Source: Eubacterium sp. (GTDB lineage Bacteria > Bacillota > Clostridia > Oscillospirales > Acutalibacteraceae). From it: a DNA stretch of 8,412 nucleotides. Made by a program: the position numbers and the translations under genes. The stretch lies in assembly GCA_017543415.1 (NCBI GenBank), contig JAFYGD010000094.1:1-8412 (forward strand). The letters are read 5' to 3'. This document shows positions 1 through 6,018 of this stretch, one piece after another; the stretch's first letter is position 1; every line of letters begins with the position of its first letter. A model generated the notes under the pieces. It made no database searches. It saw only the letters and a list, made by a program, of their open reading frames with translations, and had not been told where the DNA came from.

Positions 1-430
1 CCGTGTAGGTAGGCGCTGTTGTAACTGCCCATTCACCCCAGCTGTGACCGAGCGCAGCTGTTGCATCGTCAGTGTAGCTGTCGTTGCAGCGTGAACAGGT
101 ATAGGTTGTGTAACCGCCTTCGGTACAGGTGGGAGCGGTAACAACTGCCTGATAATCGTGGCCGAGAGCTTCAACTGCTTCACCGCCCCTTGTTTCGCTG
201 TAATCACAGCGTGAACATGAGCGCGTTTCAACAGCCGTTGAGCCCTGCTGTGTACAGGTAGGTGCAACTGCCTGAGTAGTTATGCTCCATTCGCCGAGGT
301 CGTGGCCGAGAGCGGAAACAACAGTATTTTCAGGCGTTATTTCAGTTTTGCCTTCGGAATCGGAGAAAAGCTTTCCGCAGTCAACACACCGATAGTATGC
401 GGTGTTACCCGGCTGAGTACAGGTAGGCTC
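1..430 (-). repeat. Tandem Cys-pair repeats within the surface protein
   Basis: Four repeat units start at residues 334 (EPTCT), 389 (APTCT), 432 (APTCT) and 472 (APTYT), at spacings of 55, 43 and 40 residues. A full unit reads PTCT-x2-G-x-T, then Cys-x2-Cys (CVDC, CSRC, CSRC), then ALGHD or ALGHS, often followed by a W-containing linker such as GEWSITT. The Cys pairs could bind a metal or form disulfides; on an exported protein from an anaerobe I cannot choose between these. The fourth unit is cut by the window edge and has Tyr (codon TAC) where the others have Cys (TGT). Confidence 0.85.
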
Positions 431-1429
431 TGCAGCCGCAACTGCATCAAGGAAATGCGCGTTATAATGGAATAACACTTTTGATTTTTCACAGTAGTTA
501 ATTAAAGTTTTTGCAAAGTTTCTTACGGTTTCGCTCTGATTGCCGGAAATAAGATATGCGTAATCAAGAACGCTTAAAGAAATGCTTGCGCCGTCTGAAT
601 ATTCAAGCGTAATTTTTTCACCGTATTTCTTCGGTTTGATGTTTAAAATATCAATGTATGAATTTGCGCCGTTATAGTGGGTTAAAATCTGTGCGTCTTC
701 GGGAACAGTCGCTTCGGGAGCTTCGCTGAAGCCTGCGGGAACCCTTAAATATATGCGGAGCTTTGACATTGAATCGCATATAAAAGAAACATTGGAAAAC
801 TTAATATCTTCGGAGCTTGATTTAACAGGATTGCTTTCGGGAGTGTAGCTGATGCTGTTTTCAATAAAGAGTTCGGAGTAAGTATCGTTAATAGCAACCG
901 TACCTTCGTTTGCCATATATGAAGGAAAGTATTCCTGACAGGCTTTTGCATAAGCAATAATCGCCCTGCATTCGTCCTTAAGACGGCTGTCGCTGCCTAT
1001 TGCGCCGAGCTCTTCGTCGGTCATTTCAATGCAGTTCGTGCAGTATTCGTAAGCTGAAAAGCTGAAGCTCTCAACGGTGTTTTCACCGTCAAGCAGCGTA
1101 ACGTTTACCGGTTCCGCAAGCTGGGCGGGCGCCTGGTAAACCGAAAAAGCGTAACGGCTTTCGTTTTCGCTTATATCAACAGTTTTTGTTTTGCTTATTA
1201 CTGCTTTTTCATCGTTGGCGTTGTAAGTGTACTGAAGCGTGTCAGCGCCCAAAGCCCTGTAATAGGCAATATCAATACTGTAATTTGAAACAATGTTTTC
1301 ACCAACCGTAAGGTTGATTTCATTGTTCGCCCCTTCTTCCGAATATGCCGTTAGACCGAATCCGAGCGCAGAGCAGATAATGATTGCTGCGCCGAGCACG
1401 GCAGGTAATATTTTTCTGTAAATACTCAT
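1..1429 (-). CDS. Secreted repeat-containing surface protein, N-terminal part (C-terminus outside window)
   Basis: This is an open frame of 476 complete codons from the ATG at 1429, still open at the window edge. The start is supported by GGAG eight bases upstream (1438-1441). Residues 1-28 look like a Sec signal peptide: Arg5-Lys6, a hydrophobic stretch, and likely cleavage after L-T-A28 or A-Y-S30. Residues 31-333 match no domain I can name. They contain two similar helix-like stretches, C154-F168 (with YAKACQEYF) and V302-N323 (with LINYCEKSKVLFHYN), of a kind seen in uncharacterised clostridial extracellular proteins. From residue 334 the protein consists of tandem Cys-pair repeats (PTCT, then CxxC, then ALGHD/S). 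It is probably exported and cell-associated or secreted. Anchoring or catalytic domains, if present, lie off-window. The function is unknown. Secretion is fairly sure; any role in adhesion or glycan binding would be a guess. Confidence 0.88.
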   Translation of the reverse strand, partial: MSIYRKILPAVLGAAIIICSALGFGLTAYSEEGANNEINLTVGENIVSNYSIDIAYYRALGADTLQYTYNANDEKAVISKTKTVDISENESRYAFSVYQAPAQLAEPVNVTLLDGENTVESFSFSAYEYCTNCIEMTDEELGAIGSDSRLKDECRAIIAYAKACQEYFPSYMANEGTVAINDTYSELFIENSISYTPESNPVKSSSEDIKFSNVSFICDSMSKLRIYLRVPAGFSEAPEATVPEDAQILTHYNGANSYIDILNIKPKKYGEKITLEYSDGASISLSVLDYAYLISGNQSETVRNFAKTLINYCEKSKVLFHYNAHFLDAVAAAEPTCTQPGNTAYYRCVDCGKLFSDSEGKTEITPENTVVSALGHDLGEWSITTQAVAPTCTQQGSTAVETRSCSRCDYSETRGGEAVEALGHDYQAVVTAPTCTEGGYTTYTCSRCNDSYTDDATAALGHSWGEWAVTTAPTYT

Positions 1430-1495
1430 CTGATTCACTCCGAAATGTTGTTTAAAAGCAGTTGAAGGCTTAACGCCTGCAAAGTGTTCACAAAA

Positions 1496-1524
1496 ATTAT
1501 ACACTTTGTTTACAGTTTTGTCAA
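1496..1524 (-). promoter_or_regulatory. Consensus SigA promoter of the surface protein gene
   Basis: Read on the minus strand, TTGACA (1524-1519) and TATAAT (1501-1496) are both perfect hexamers with an exact 17-base spacer. Transcription would start near 1489, giving a leader of about 60 bases before the ATG at 1429. Such a complete match suggests strong basal expression unless a repressor intervenes. Confidence 0.85.
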
Positions 1525-1570
1525 TATTAATAATTTATATCTTTAAAGTTCTATAAAAAACATTATGTTC

Positions 1571-1625
1571 ATTTGTAAAACTTTGTATAGCATTTTTATA
1601 ACTGTTGTGCTATAATATTACAAAT
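1571..1625. promoter_or_regulatory. Nested inverted repeats around the xre promoter (candidate operator)
   Basis: The outer arms ATTTGTAA (1571-1578) and TTACAAAT (1618-1625) are perfect 8-base complements. The inner arms TATAGCA (1586-1592) and TGCTATA (1608-1614) are perfect 7-base complements. Their centres lie at 1598 and 1600. The inner right arm covers most of the -10 hexamer and the inner left arm covers the -35 position. This placement suits autorepression by the XRE protein encoded just downstream. The spacer is AT-rich, so one of the pairs could be chance. Confidence 0.4.
1608..1616 (+). promoter_or_regulatory. Extended -10 promoter of the xre-cupin/acyl-CoA synthetase unit
   Basis: TGCTATAAT is a perfect TGn-TATAAT extended -10 element (TG at 1608-1609, hexamer at 1611-1616). 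The expected -35 position (about 1588-1593) reads TAGCAT and is poor, as is usual for extended -10 promoters. Transcription should start near 1623, leaving a leader of about 35 bases. The 228 bases between the divergent starts (1430-1657) hold this promoter, the surface-gene promoter and the inverted repeats at 1571-1625, and no other gene that I can see. Confidence 0.7.
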
Positions 1626-1657
1626 TAAAACGAAATCTTATGCACAGGAGTGTCATT

Positions 1658-2206
1658 ATGGATAATTATCAGGAAATCGGCGCGCGCCTCCGCGAACTCA
1701 GAGAAGTCAGCGATTATACTATTGAGGAGCTTGCTTCGGAGCTTAATATCAGCCCTGAGGTCTATGCCGGATATGAGAAAAACGGCAAGGACGTTCCCAT
1801 CAGCGTTATTTATGAAATCGCCCAGAAATTCAAGGTCGATTTTACGGAAATAATTACGGGTAACACCGCATGGCTTGATACCTATCACCTTATTCGCCGC
1901 GGCGGAGGTAAAAACGTAAACCGAAATCCCGATTATCATTTTGAGGATTTGGCTTACCGCTACGGCAATAAAATTATGCAGCCCCTGCTTGTAACCCTTG
2001 AGCCGAGCGACGCTCCCGCCAGGCCGATTACCCATAAGGGCCAGGAATTCAACCTTGTGCTTGAAGGCGTTGTAATTATCACTCTCGGCAGCAAGGAAAT
2101 AACAATGAACGCGGGGGATTCAATTTACTTTAACCCGCTTATCCCTCACGCACAGCGCTGCGGCGGAGAAGAAAAAGCGCGTTTTCTTACAGTAATTGCG
2201 GAATAA
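1658..2206 (+). CDS. XRE-family regulator with C-terminal cupin sensor domain
   Basis: This 182-residue protein has the standard two-domain XRE-cupin architecture. Residues 4-68 form a helix-turn-helix domain (IGARLRELRE at 7-16, then TIEELASELNISPEVYAGYE at 21-40). Residues about 105-181 form a cupin barrel: H126-K-G-x-E130 with E136-G for motif 1, and GDSIYFNPLIPH (153-164) for motif 2, with H126, E130 and H164 as possible metal ligands. The start at 1658 is preferred over the in-frame ATG at 1640 because AGGAG (1646-1650) sits seven bases upstream of it and lies inside the longer reading. The acyl-CoA synthetase follows after 15 bases with its own GGAG, so the two are almost certainly cotranscribed. 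In this family the cupin usually senses a small ligand and the HTH binds DNA locally. The likely target is its own promoter, and the ligand may be a substrate or product of the synthetase (inference). Confidence 0.9.
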   Translation: MDNYQEIGARLRELREVSDYTIEELASELNISPEVYAGYEKNGKDVPISVIYEIAQKFKVDFTEIITGNTAWLDTYHLIRRGGGKNVNRNPDYHFEDLAYRYGNKIMQPLLVTLEPSDAPARPITHKGQEFNLVLEGVVIITLGSKEITMNAGDSIYFNPLIPHAQRCGGEEKARFLTVIAE

Positions 2207-2221
2207 AACGGAGAATAAACA

Positions 2222-3913
2222 ATGGACTATTTACTTAAAAAGTATCTTCCTCAGATTGAATTTTCAAGCTATGAGGAATTTCATGATAAATTTAAAATCA
2301 ACGTTCCCGAGGACTTTAATTTCGGCTTTGACGTTGTAGACGCCTGGGCTCAGGAAGAGCCCGAAAAGCGCGCCCTTCTCTGGGTTAACGAGGAGGACGA
2401 GGAGCATACCTTTACCTTTACCGACATAAAGCGTCTTTCAAATCAGACCGCAAATTTCTTTAAAAGCCTCGGTCTTAAAAAGGGCGACGTTGTAATGATG
2501 ATTATGCGCCGTCGCTGGGAATACTGGGTTTGCGCAACCGCGCTGCACAAGCTCGGCATAATCCTTATTCCCGCAACCCTTCAGCTTACAAAAAAGGATA
2601 TCGTTTTCCGTGTAAACGCTGCGGAGGTTAAGACAATCATCTGCGTTGACGACGATTTTGTTATCAGCCAGGTTGAAGAGGCTTTTCCCGAAACGGAAAC
2701 ATTAAAGGATAAAATCCTTGTCGGCAAAAAGCGCGAGGGCTGGCTTGATTTTCATGAGGAAATTGATAAGTTTTCAGACGAGCTTGCCCGCCCGACAGGT
2801 GAGGAAGCAACCCGCTGGGACGACGTAATGCTTGTATATTTTACAAGCGGCACAACGGGTATGCCCAAGCTCGTTCAGCATAATTTTGCCTATCCTCTCG
2901 GCCATATCGTAACCGCAAAATACTGGCAGCACGTTGAGGAAAACAAGCTTCATATGAGCGTTTCGGATTCCGGCTGGGCAAAGTTCGGCTGGGGTAAGAT
3001 TTACGGCCAGTGGCTCTGCGGCGCAACGATTTTCTGCTATGATATGATTGGCAAATTCAACCCCAAAAACCTTCTTTCAAAGGTAGAAAAGTACGGCGTT
3101 ACAACCTTCTGCGTTCCGCCTACGATGTACCGCTTTATGCTTCAGGAGGATTTGTCGCAGTTTGACCTTTCCTGCCTGCACCACTGTGCAACGGCGGGTG
3201 AACCGCTCAATCCCGAGGTTGTTAAAAAGTGGAAGGAGCTTGTAGGCCACCAGATTTACGAGGGCTTCGGTCAGACCGAGGGACCCGTTCTTATTGCCAA
3301 CTTCGGCGACGAATGGTTTGAGCCTATTCAGGGCGCAACGGGAAAGCCGAACCCGCTGTTTGATATTCAGCTGCTTGATTCCGATAACAATCTTTGCGAG
3401 GACGGTGAAGAGGGCTCGCTTACCATTATGGACGTTAAGCATAATCCTCCCGTAGGCCTTTTTACCGGCTATTATAAAAATCCCGAAATGACCGAGGAAA
3501 AGCTCGGCGGTATCGGCTATAATACGGGCGACGTTCTCTGGCGTGACAGCGACGGTTATTACCGTTTTGGAGGCAGAAACGACGATGTTATCAAGTGCTC
3601 GGGCTACCGTATAGGTCCGTTTGAGGTTGAATCCGCGCTCGTTGCCCATGACGCTGTTGTTGAATGTGCAATCACCGGCGCTCCGGACCCGATAAGGGGA
3701 CAGGTTGTAAAGGCAACAATAGTTCTTGCAAAGGGCTATACTCCTTCGGACGAGCTTACCAAGGAACTCCAGGTTCACGTTAAGCATATGACCGCGCCTT
3801 ATAAATATCCGCGTATTATTGAATATGTTGACGAGCTTCCCAAAACCGTCGGCGGTAAAATCAAGCGTGCGGAAATCAGGCATAACGACGAAAATTCTTA
3901 TAACAATCAATAA
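2222..3913 (+). CDS. AMP-forming acyl-CoA synthetase (ACSM-like, medium- or branched-chain acid)
   Basis: This 563-residue cytoplasmic ligase of the ANL superfamily activates a carboxylic acid to an acyl-adenylate with ATP and then to the acyl-CoA. All core motifs are present. The P-loop is TSGTTGMPK (208-216), the adenine-site motif is Y346-E-G-F-G-Q-T-E353, and TGD spans 435-437. The hinge region is RNDDVIKCSGYR (452-463), with D454 at the usual hinge position. The adenylation lysine is K546 in PKTVGGKIKR. The length and the region following the P-loop (WAKFGWGKIYGQWLCGA) resemble medium-chain acyl-CoA synthetases and the related archaeal branched-chain acid ligase more than acetyl-CoA synthetase, which is longer. 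The exact acid cannot be read from sequence; medium-chain, branched-chain or aryl acids are possible. It is the second gene of the XRE-cupin unit (GGAG at 2210-2213) and is followed directly by a terminator. Confidence 0.9.
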   Translation: MDYLLKKYLPQIEFSSYEEFHDKFKINVPEDFNFGFDVVDAWAQEEPEKRALLWVNEEDEEHTFTFTDIKRLSNQTANFFKSLGLKKGDVVMMIMRRRWEYWVCATALHKLGIILIPATLQLTKKDIVFRVNAAEVKTIICVDDDFVISQVEEAFPETETLKDKILVGKKREGWLDFHEEIDKFSDELARPTGEEATRWDDVMLVYFTSGTTGMPKLVQHNFAYPLGHIVTAKYWQHVEENKLHMSVSDSGWAKFGWGKIYGQWLCGATIFCYDMIGKFNPKNLLSKVEKYGVTTFCVPPTMYRFMLQEDLSQFDLSCLHHCATAGEPLNPEVVKKWKELVGHQIYEGFGQTEGPVLIANFGDEWFEPIQGATGKPNPLFDIQLLDSDNNLCEDGEEGSLTIMDVKHNPPVGLFTGYYKNPEMTEEKLGGIGYNTGDVLWRDSDGYYRFGGRNDDVIKCSGYRIGPFEVESALVAHDAVVECAITGAPDPIRGQVVKATIVLAKGYTPSDELTKELQVHVKHMTAPYKYPRIIEYVDELPKTVGGKIKRAEIRHNDENSYNNQ

Positions 3914-3943
3914 AAGAAGCCCCGGTAAAACCGGGGTTTTATA
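3912..3943 (+). terminator. Rho-independent terminator after the acyl-CoA synthetase gene
   Basis: CCCCGGT (3920-3926) pairs with ACCGGGG (3930-3936) around an AAA loop, followed by TTTT and an AT-rich tail. It begins just past the stop codon and separates the xre-synthetase unit from luxS. Confidence 0.88.
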
Positions 3944-3959
3944 TATGCGTTTTATGCCG

Positions 3960-3983
3960 TAACCCTTGAAACCTCAAAGGTTA
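3960..3983. promoter_or_regulatory. Imperfect 24-bp palindrome over the luxS -35 (candidate operator)
   Basis: TAACCCTTGA (3960-3969) and TCAAAGGTTA (3974-3983) are complementary at 9 of 10 positions around AACC. The only mismatch is C3965 against A3978. The element covers the predicted -35 hexamer and half the spacer, where a bound dimer would block RNA polymerase. No regulator can be assigned from this window. Confidence 0.4.
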
Positions 3984-3994
3984 TATGATAGTAT
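3966..3994 (+). promoter_or_regulatory. Promoter of luxS
   Basis: TTGAAA (3966-3971) is followed after 17 bases by TAGTAT (3989-3994), a modest match to the SigA consensus. TATGAT (3984-3989) is a closer -10 hexamer but would leave only 12 bases to that -35. Transcription would start near 4001, giving a leader of about 40 bases. An upstream terminator and this promoter make luxS an independent transcription unit. Confidence 0.55.
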
Positions 3995-4006
3995 AAAACA
4001 TAACAG

Positions 4007-4021
4007 CTTATCAATGATAAG
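4007..4021 (+). promoter_or_regulatory. Small inverted repeat in the luxS leader
   Basis: CTTATC (4007-4012) and GATAAG (4016-4021) form a perfect 6-base dyad with an AAT loop. It lies just after the predicted transcription start and four bases before the AAAGGAG ribosome binding site (4025-4031). It could be a weak mRNA 5' hairpin or a second half of an operator. It is short and AT-rich, so the functional call is weak. Confidence 0.3.
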
Positions 4022-4040
4022 AATAAAGGAGAAAACGCAA

Positions 4041-4565
4041 ATGGAATTAATAAACAGCTTTTCGGTAGACCATACGCGTATCGTACCCGGTATTTATACA
4101 AGCAGGGTAGATACTCTTGGTGAATATAAAGTTACTACTTACGATATAAGATTAAAAAGGCCTAATAAGGAGCCCGCCGTTGACGTTGCCGCAATGCATT
4201 CGCTTGAACATATAATAGCAACGTATCTCCGCAACAGCGAAGAATGGAAAAACGAGGTTATTTACTGGGGCCCCATGGGCTGCCTTACAGGCTTTTATCT
4301 TATACTCAAAGGCAGCCGCACACCGCAGGAATTATACGAGCTTATGCTCAACGCCTTCAGGTCTGTAAACGGCGTTACGGAGGTTCCGGGTACAGCTCCT
4401 GAAAACTGCGGCAACTACCTTATGCATAATCTTGAAATGGCAAAATGGTACGCTAACGAGTTTGCCGGTTATCTTGAAGCAAACGCAGGTAACGGCGCAA
4501 TCTTTGAATATCCCGAAACCGAGCGGCTTGTGACGGACGACGGTCAGCATTTTTACGATTCATAA
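4041..4565 (+). CDS. luxS: S-ribosylhomocysteine lyase LuxS
   Basis: This 174-residue protein matches LuxS over its whole length, which is close to the usual size of about 150-170. The enzyme cleaves S-ribosylhomocysteine to homocysteine and DPD, which cyclises to autoinducer-2, and so closes the activated methyl cycle after Pfs/MTAN. The metal-site motif HxxEH is H53-S-L-E56-H57, and the third metal ligand is C123 in ENCGN. The catalytic cysteine is C81 in GPMGC. The ATG at 4041 is chosen because AAAGGAG (4025-4031) is nine bases upstream and the resulting N-terminus (MELINSFSVDHTRI) matches the family. The frame stays open upstream to a TTG at 3966, but that codon lies inside the predicted -35. 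The gene stands alone: no pfs, methionine or cysteine gene is beside it. It is convergent with the sulfatase gene and shares its terminator. Confidence 0.97.
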   Translation: MELINSFSVDHTRIVPGIYTSRVDTLGEYKVTTYDIRLKRPNKEPAVDVAAMHSLEHIIATYLRNSEEWKNEVIYWGPMGCLTGFYLILKGSRTPQELYELMLNAFRSVNGVTEVPGTAPENCGNYLMHNLEMAKWYANEFAGYLEANAGNGAIFEYPETERLVTDDGQHFYDS

Positions 4566-4599
4566 AAAACAGGGTATCCAAGCGGATACCCTGTTTTAA
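4564..4599. terminator. Bidirectional terminator between luxS and the sulfatase gene
   Basis: CAGGGTATCC (4570-4579) and GGATACCCTG (4584-4593) form a perfect 10-base stem with an AAGC loop. The stem is flanked by an A-run on the left and TTTT on the right, so it can stop transcription from both sides. It fills nearly all of the 37-base gap between the convergent stop codons. Confidence 0.93.
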
Positions 4600-4602
4600 T
4601 GT

Positions 4603-5934
4603 TTATCTTGTCAGGCTGTAATTATCCGCAAATTCTTTTTCCCATCTGTCCTCAATTCCTTTACGCCATTCAAGCGCTGCATACTTCAGCTTTTCGCAAA
4701 GCTCGGGCTCATCGTTTGCAATATTGACCTTTTCGCCCGAATCTTTATTCAGGTCCGACAGCCAGACAGGAGTGCGTACTCCGTCGTTTTCCGTCAGCCT
4801 GCCGTTGAGTACCAGCTTATAATTCTTATATCTGACTGCGGTCTGCTCCTCCATTTCCCAGAACAGGTATTCGTGAGCGCAGTCGTCATTGCCTTTTAAA
4901 AGGGGAAGAAAGCTCTTTCCGTCAATGCTGTAATCCTTCGGGTCGCCTCCGCATGCCTCTAAAACGGTCGGGAAAATATCCGTTGCAATATGCGGCGTAT
5001 CTACGGTTTTGTGCGGTATGTTCTTACCCCATGAAAGCAGGGCGGGAACGCGTATTCCGCCTTCAAAAAGGCTGAATTTATGCCCTGAAAACTTGCCCGT
5101 TGTACCGCCGTAATACGGGTCCTCGGTACCGTCAAGCCAGTTGCGGCTTTCCCTTGAAGGGCCGTTGTCGCTTTGAAAATAAACTATTGTGTTGTCAAAC
5201 AGACCAAGCCTTTTCAGCGTGTCTGTTATTTCTCCGACTCCGTCATCAACTGCGCTGAGCATTGCCGCCATAATCTGCCTGTCCCACGGTAAGTCGGGGA
5301 AGCGCTTTATGTATTTTTCCGGCGCGTGCATAGGATAATGCGGCGCGTTGTATGAAACAAAAAGGAAGAAGGGCTCGTCCTTGTGCCTGTTGATAAAGTC
5401 AACGCTTTTTCTTGTAATGCGTTCGGTCAGATATTCGCCGTTAGCGTAAACCTCGTCGTTGTTTTCCCATAAATCATGGGTTGGGTTTGAGCCTCCGTCA
5501 GCCATACCGTAGTAGAAAATATGTGAATAGTAGTCAAGACATCCCGCAAGAAAACCGCTGAACTCATCAAATCCGTTTGAATTAGGGCGGCATTCCTCTT
5601 TAAGTCCCAAATGCCATTTGCCGCATATTCCGGTTGCGTAGCCCTCTTTTTTCAGCGCTGTTGCCAGCGTAGGAACCTCGGGGGTCAGCCCGCTTGCCTT
5701 GCGGTGGCCTGCAAGGATTGCCCTTACTCCCGCATTACCGGGGTATCTTCCCGTAAGAAGCGCCGCTCTTGACGGAGAGCATACGGGCGATGCGGAATAC
5801 ATTGAGCTGAATTTTATTCCGTTTTCTGCAAGTGAGTCAAGGTTCGGCGTTTTAAGCTCTTCTGAGCCCATACAGCCTAAATCGGCATAGCCCTGGTCAT
5901 CGGTCAGAATAATAACAACATTCGGCTTTTTCAT
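4603..5934 (-). CDS. Formylglycine-dependent sulfatase (Cys-type, cytoplasmic)
   Basis: This 443-residue type I sulfatase hydrolyses sulfate esters. The signature is C52-S-P-S-R56 followed by AALLTGR, with Cys52 as the residue converted to formylglycine. Metal-site residues include D12-D13 (in ILTDDQG) and D256-N257 (SDNG). Other expected active-site positions are K106 and H108 (GKWHLG), H199 (APHYPMHAP) and K286 (HKFSLFEGG). The protein starts directly with the first beta-strand (MKKPNVVIILTDDQG) and has no signal peptide, so it should act in the cytoplasm, on substrate that has been imported. GAGGT (5941-5945) six bases before the ATG supports the start. The divergent neighbour encodes an anaerobic maturase suited to a Cys-type sulfatase. 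Substrate candidates include sulfated monosaccharides or oligosaccharides from mucin or host glycosaminoglycans, but nothing here identifies one. Confidence 0.95.
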   Translation of the reverse strand: MKKPNVVIILTDDQGYADLGCMGSEELKTPNLDSLAENGIKFSSMYSASPVCSPSRAALLTGRYPGNAGVRAILAGHRKASGLTPEVPTLATALKKEGYATGICGKWHLGLKEECRPNSNGFDEFSGFLAGCLDYYSHIFYYGMADGGSNPTHDLWENNDEVYANGEYLTERITRKSVDFINRHKDEPFFLFVSYNAPHYPMHAPEKYIKRFPDLPWDRQIMAAMLSAVDDGVGEITDTLKRLGLFDNTIVYFQSDNGPSRESRNWLDGTEDPYYGGTTGKFSGHKFSLFEGGIRVPALLSWGKNIPHKTVDTPHIATDIFPTVLEACGGDPKDYSIDGKSFLPLLKGNDDCAHEYLFWEMEEQTAVRYKNYKLVLNGRLTENDGVRTPVWLSDLNKDSGEKVNIANDEPELCEKLKYAALEWRKGIEDRWEKEFADNYSLTR

Positions 5935-5956
5935 TTTACTACCTCATATTACGGAA

Positions 5957-5985
5957 TTGATTTATTTTCCTAATTATATTATACT
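5957..5985 (+). promoter_or_regulatory. Sulfatase maturase/PAP2 promoter
   Basis: TTGATT (5957-5962) is followed after 17 bases by TATACT (5980-5985). Transcription would start near 5992, leaving a leader of about 27 bases. It matches consensus less well than the opposing sulfatase promoter and shares bases 5980-5983 with it. Confidence 0.65.
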
Positions 5986-6005
5986 TATGTTAAGAACCAA
6001 GTCAA
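5978..6005 (-). promoter_or_regulatory. Sulfatase promoter
   Basis: On the minus strand, TTGACT (6005-6000) lies 16 bases from a perfect TATAAT (5983-5978). Transcription would start near 5971, about 37 bases before the sulfatase ATG. The -10 hexamer overlaps the -10 of the opposite promoter by four bases. Confidence 0.75.
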
Positions 6006-6018
6006 TAAGAAGTGAGTT

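Noticed and set aside
1..430. Periodic sequence that could suggest a CRISPR array or DNA-level repeat
   Set aside because: The similarity is protein-level (PTCT, CxxC, ALGH), in frame and of uneven spacing, with no identical short direct repeats and spacers.
745..957. Small minus-strand frame of 70 codons
   Set aside because: It is out of frame inside the surface protein gene, which is read continuously through this stretch on the same strand.
1640..1657. Six-residue N-terminal extension of the XRE-cupin protein
   Set aside because: The AGGAG that serves the ATG at 1658 lies within this extension, and the longer start has no ribosome binding site of its own.
1625..2035. Minus-strand frame of 136 codons opposite the xre-cupin gene
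   Set aside because: It is the complement of a well-supported regulator gene, with no recognisable family.
3077..3910. Long open frame of 277 codons antisense to the acyl-CoA synthetase gene
   Set aside because: It lies wholly inside a motif-complete gene, has no ribosome binding site or recognisable domain, and is explained by the codon bias of the sense strand.
3966..4040. 25-residue N-terminal extension of LuxS from a TTG codon
   Set aside because: The TTG falls inside the predicted -35, the extension does not resemble LuxS, and a strong ribosome binding site precedes the ATG at 4041.
3944..4040. Possible SAM or other methyl-cycle riboswitch upstream of luxS
   Set aside because: The leader after the predicted start is only about 40 bases, and the small dyads do not form a known riboswitch fold or a terminator.
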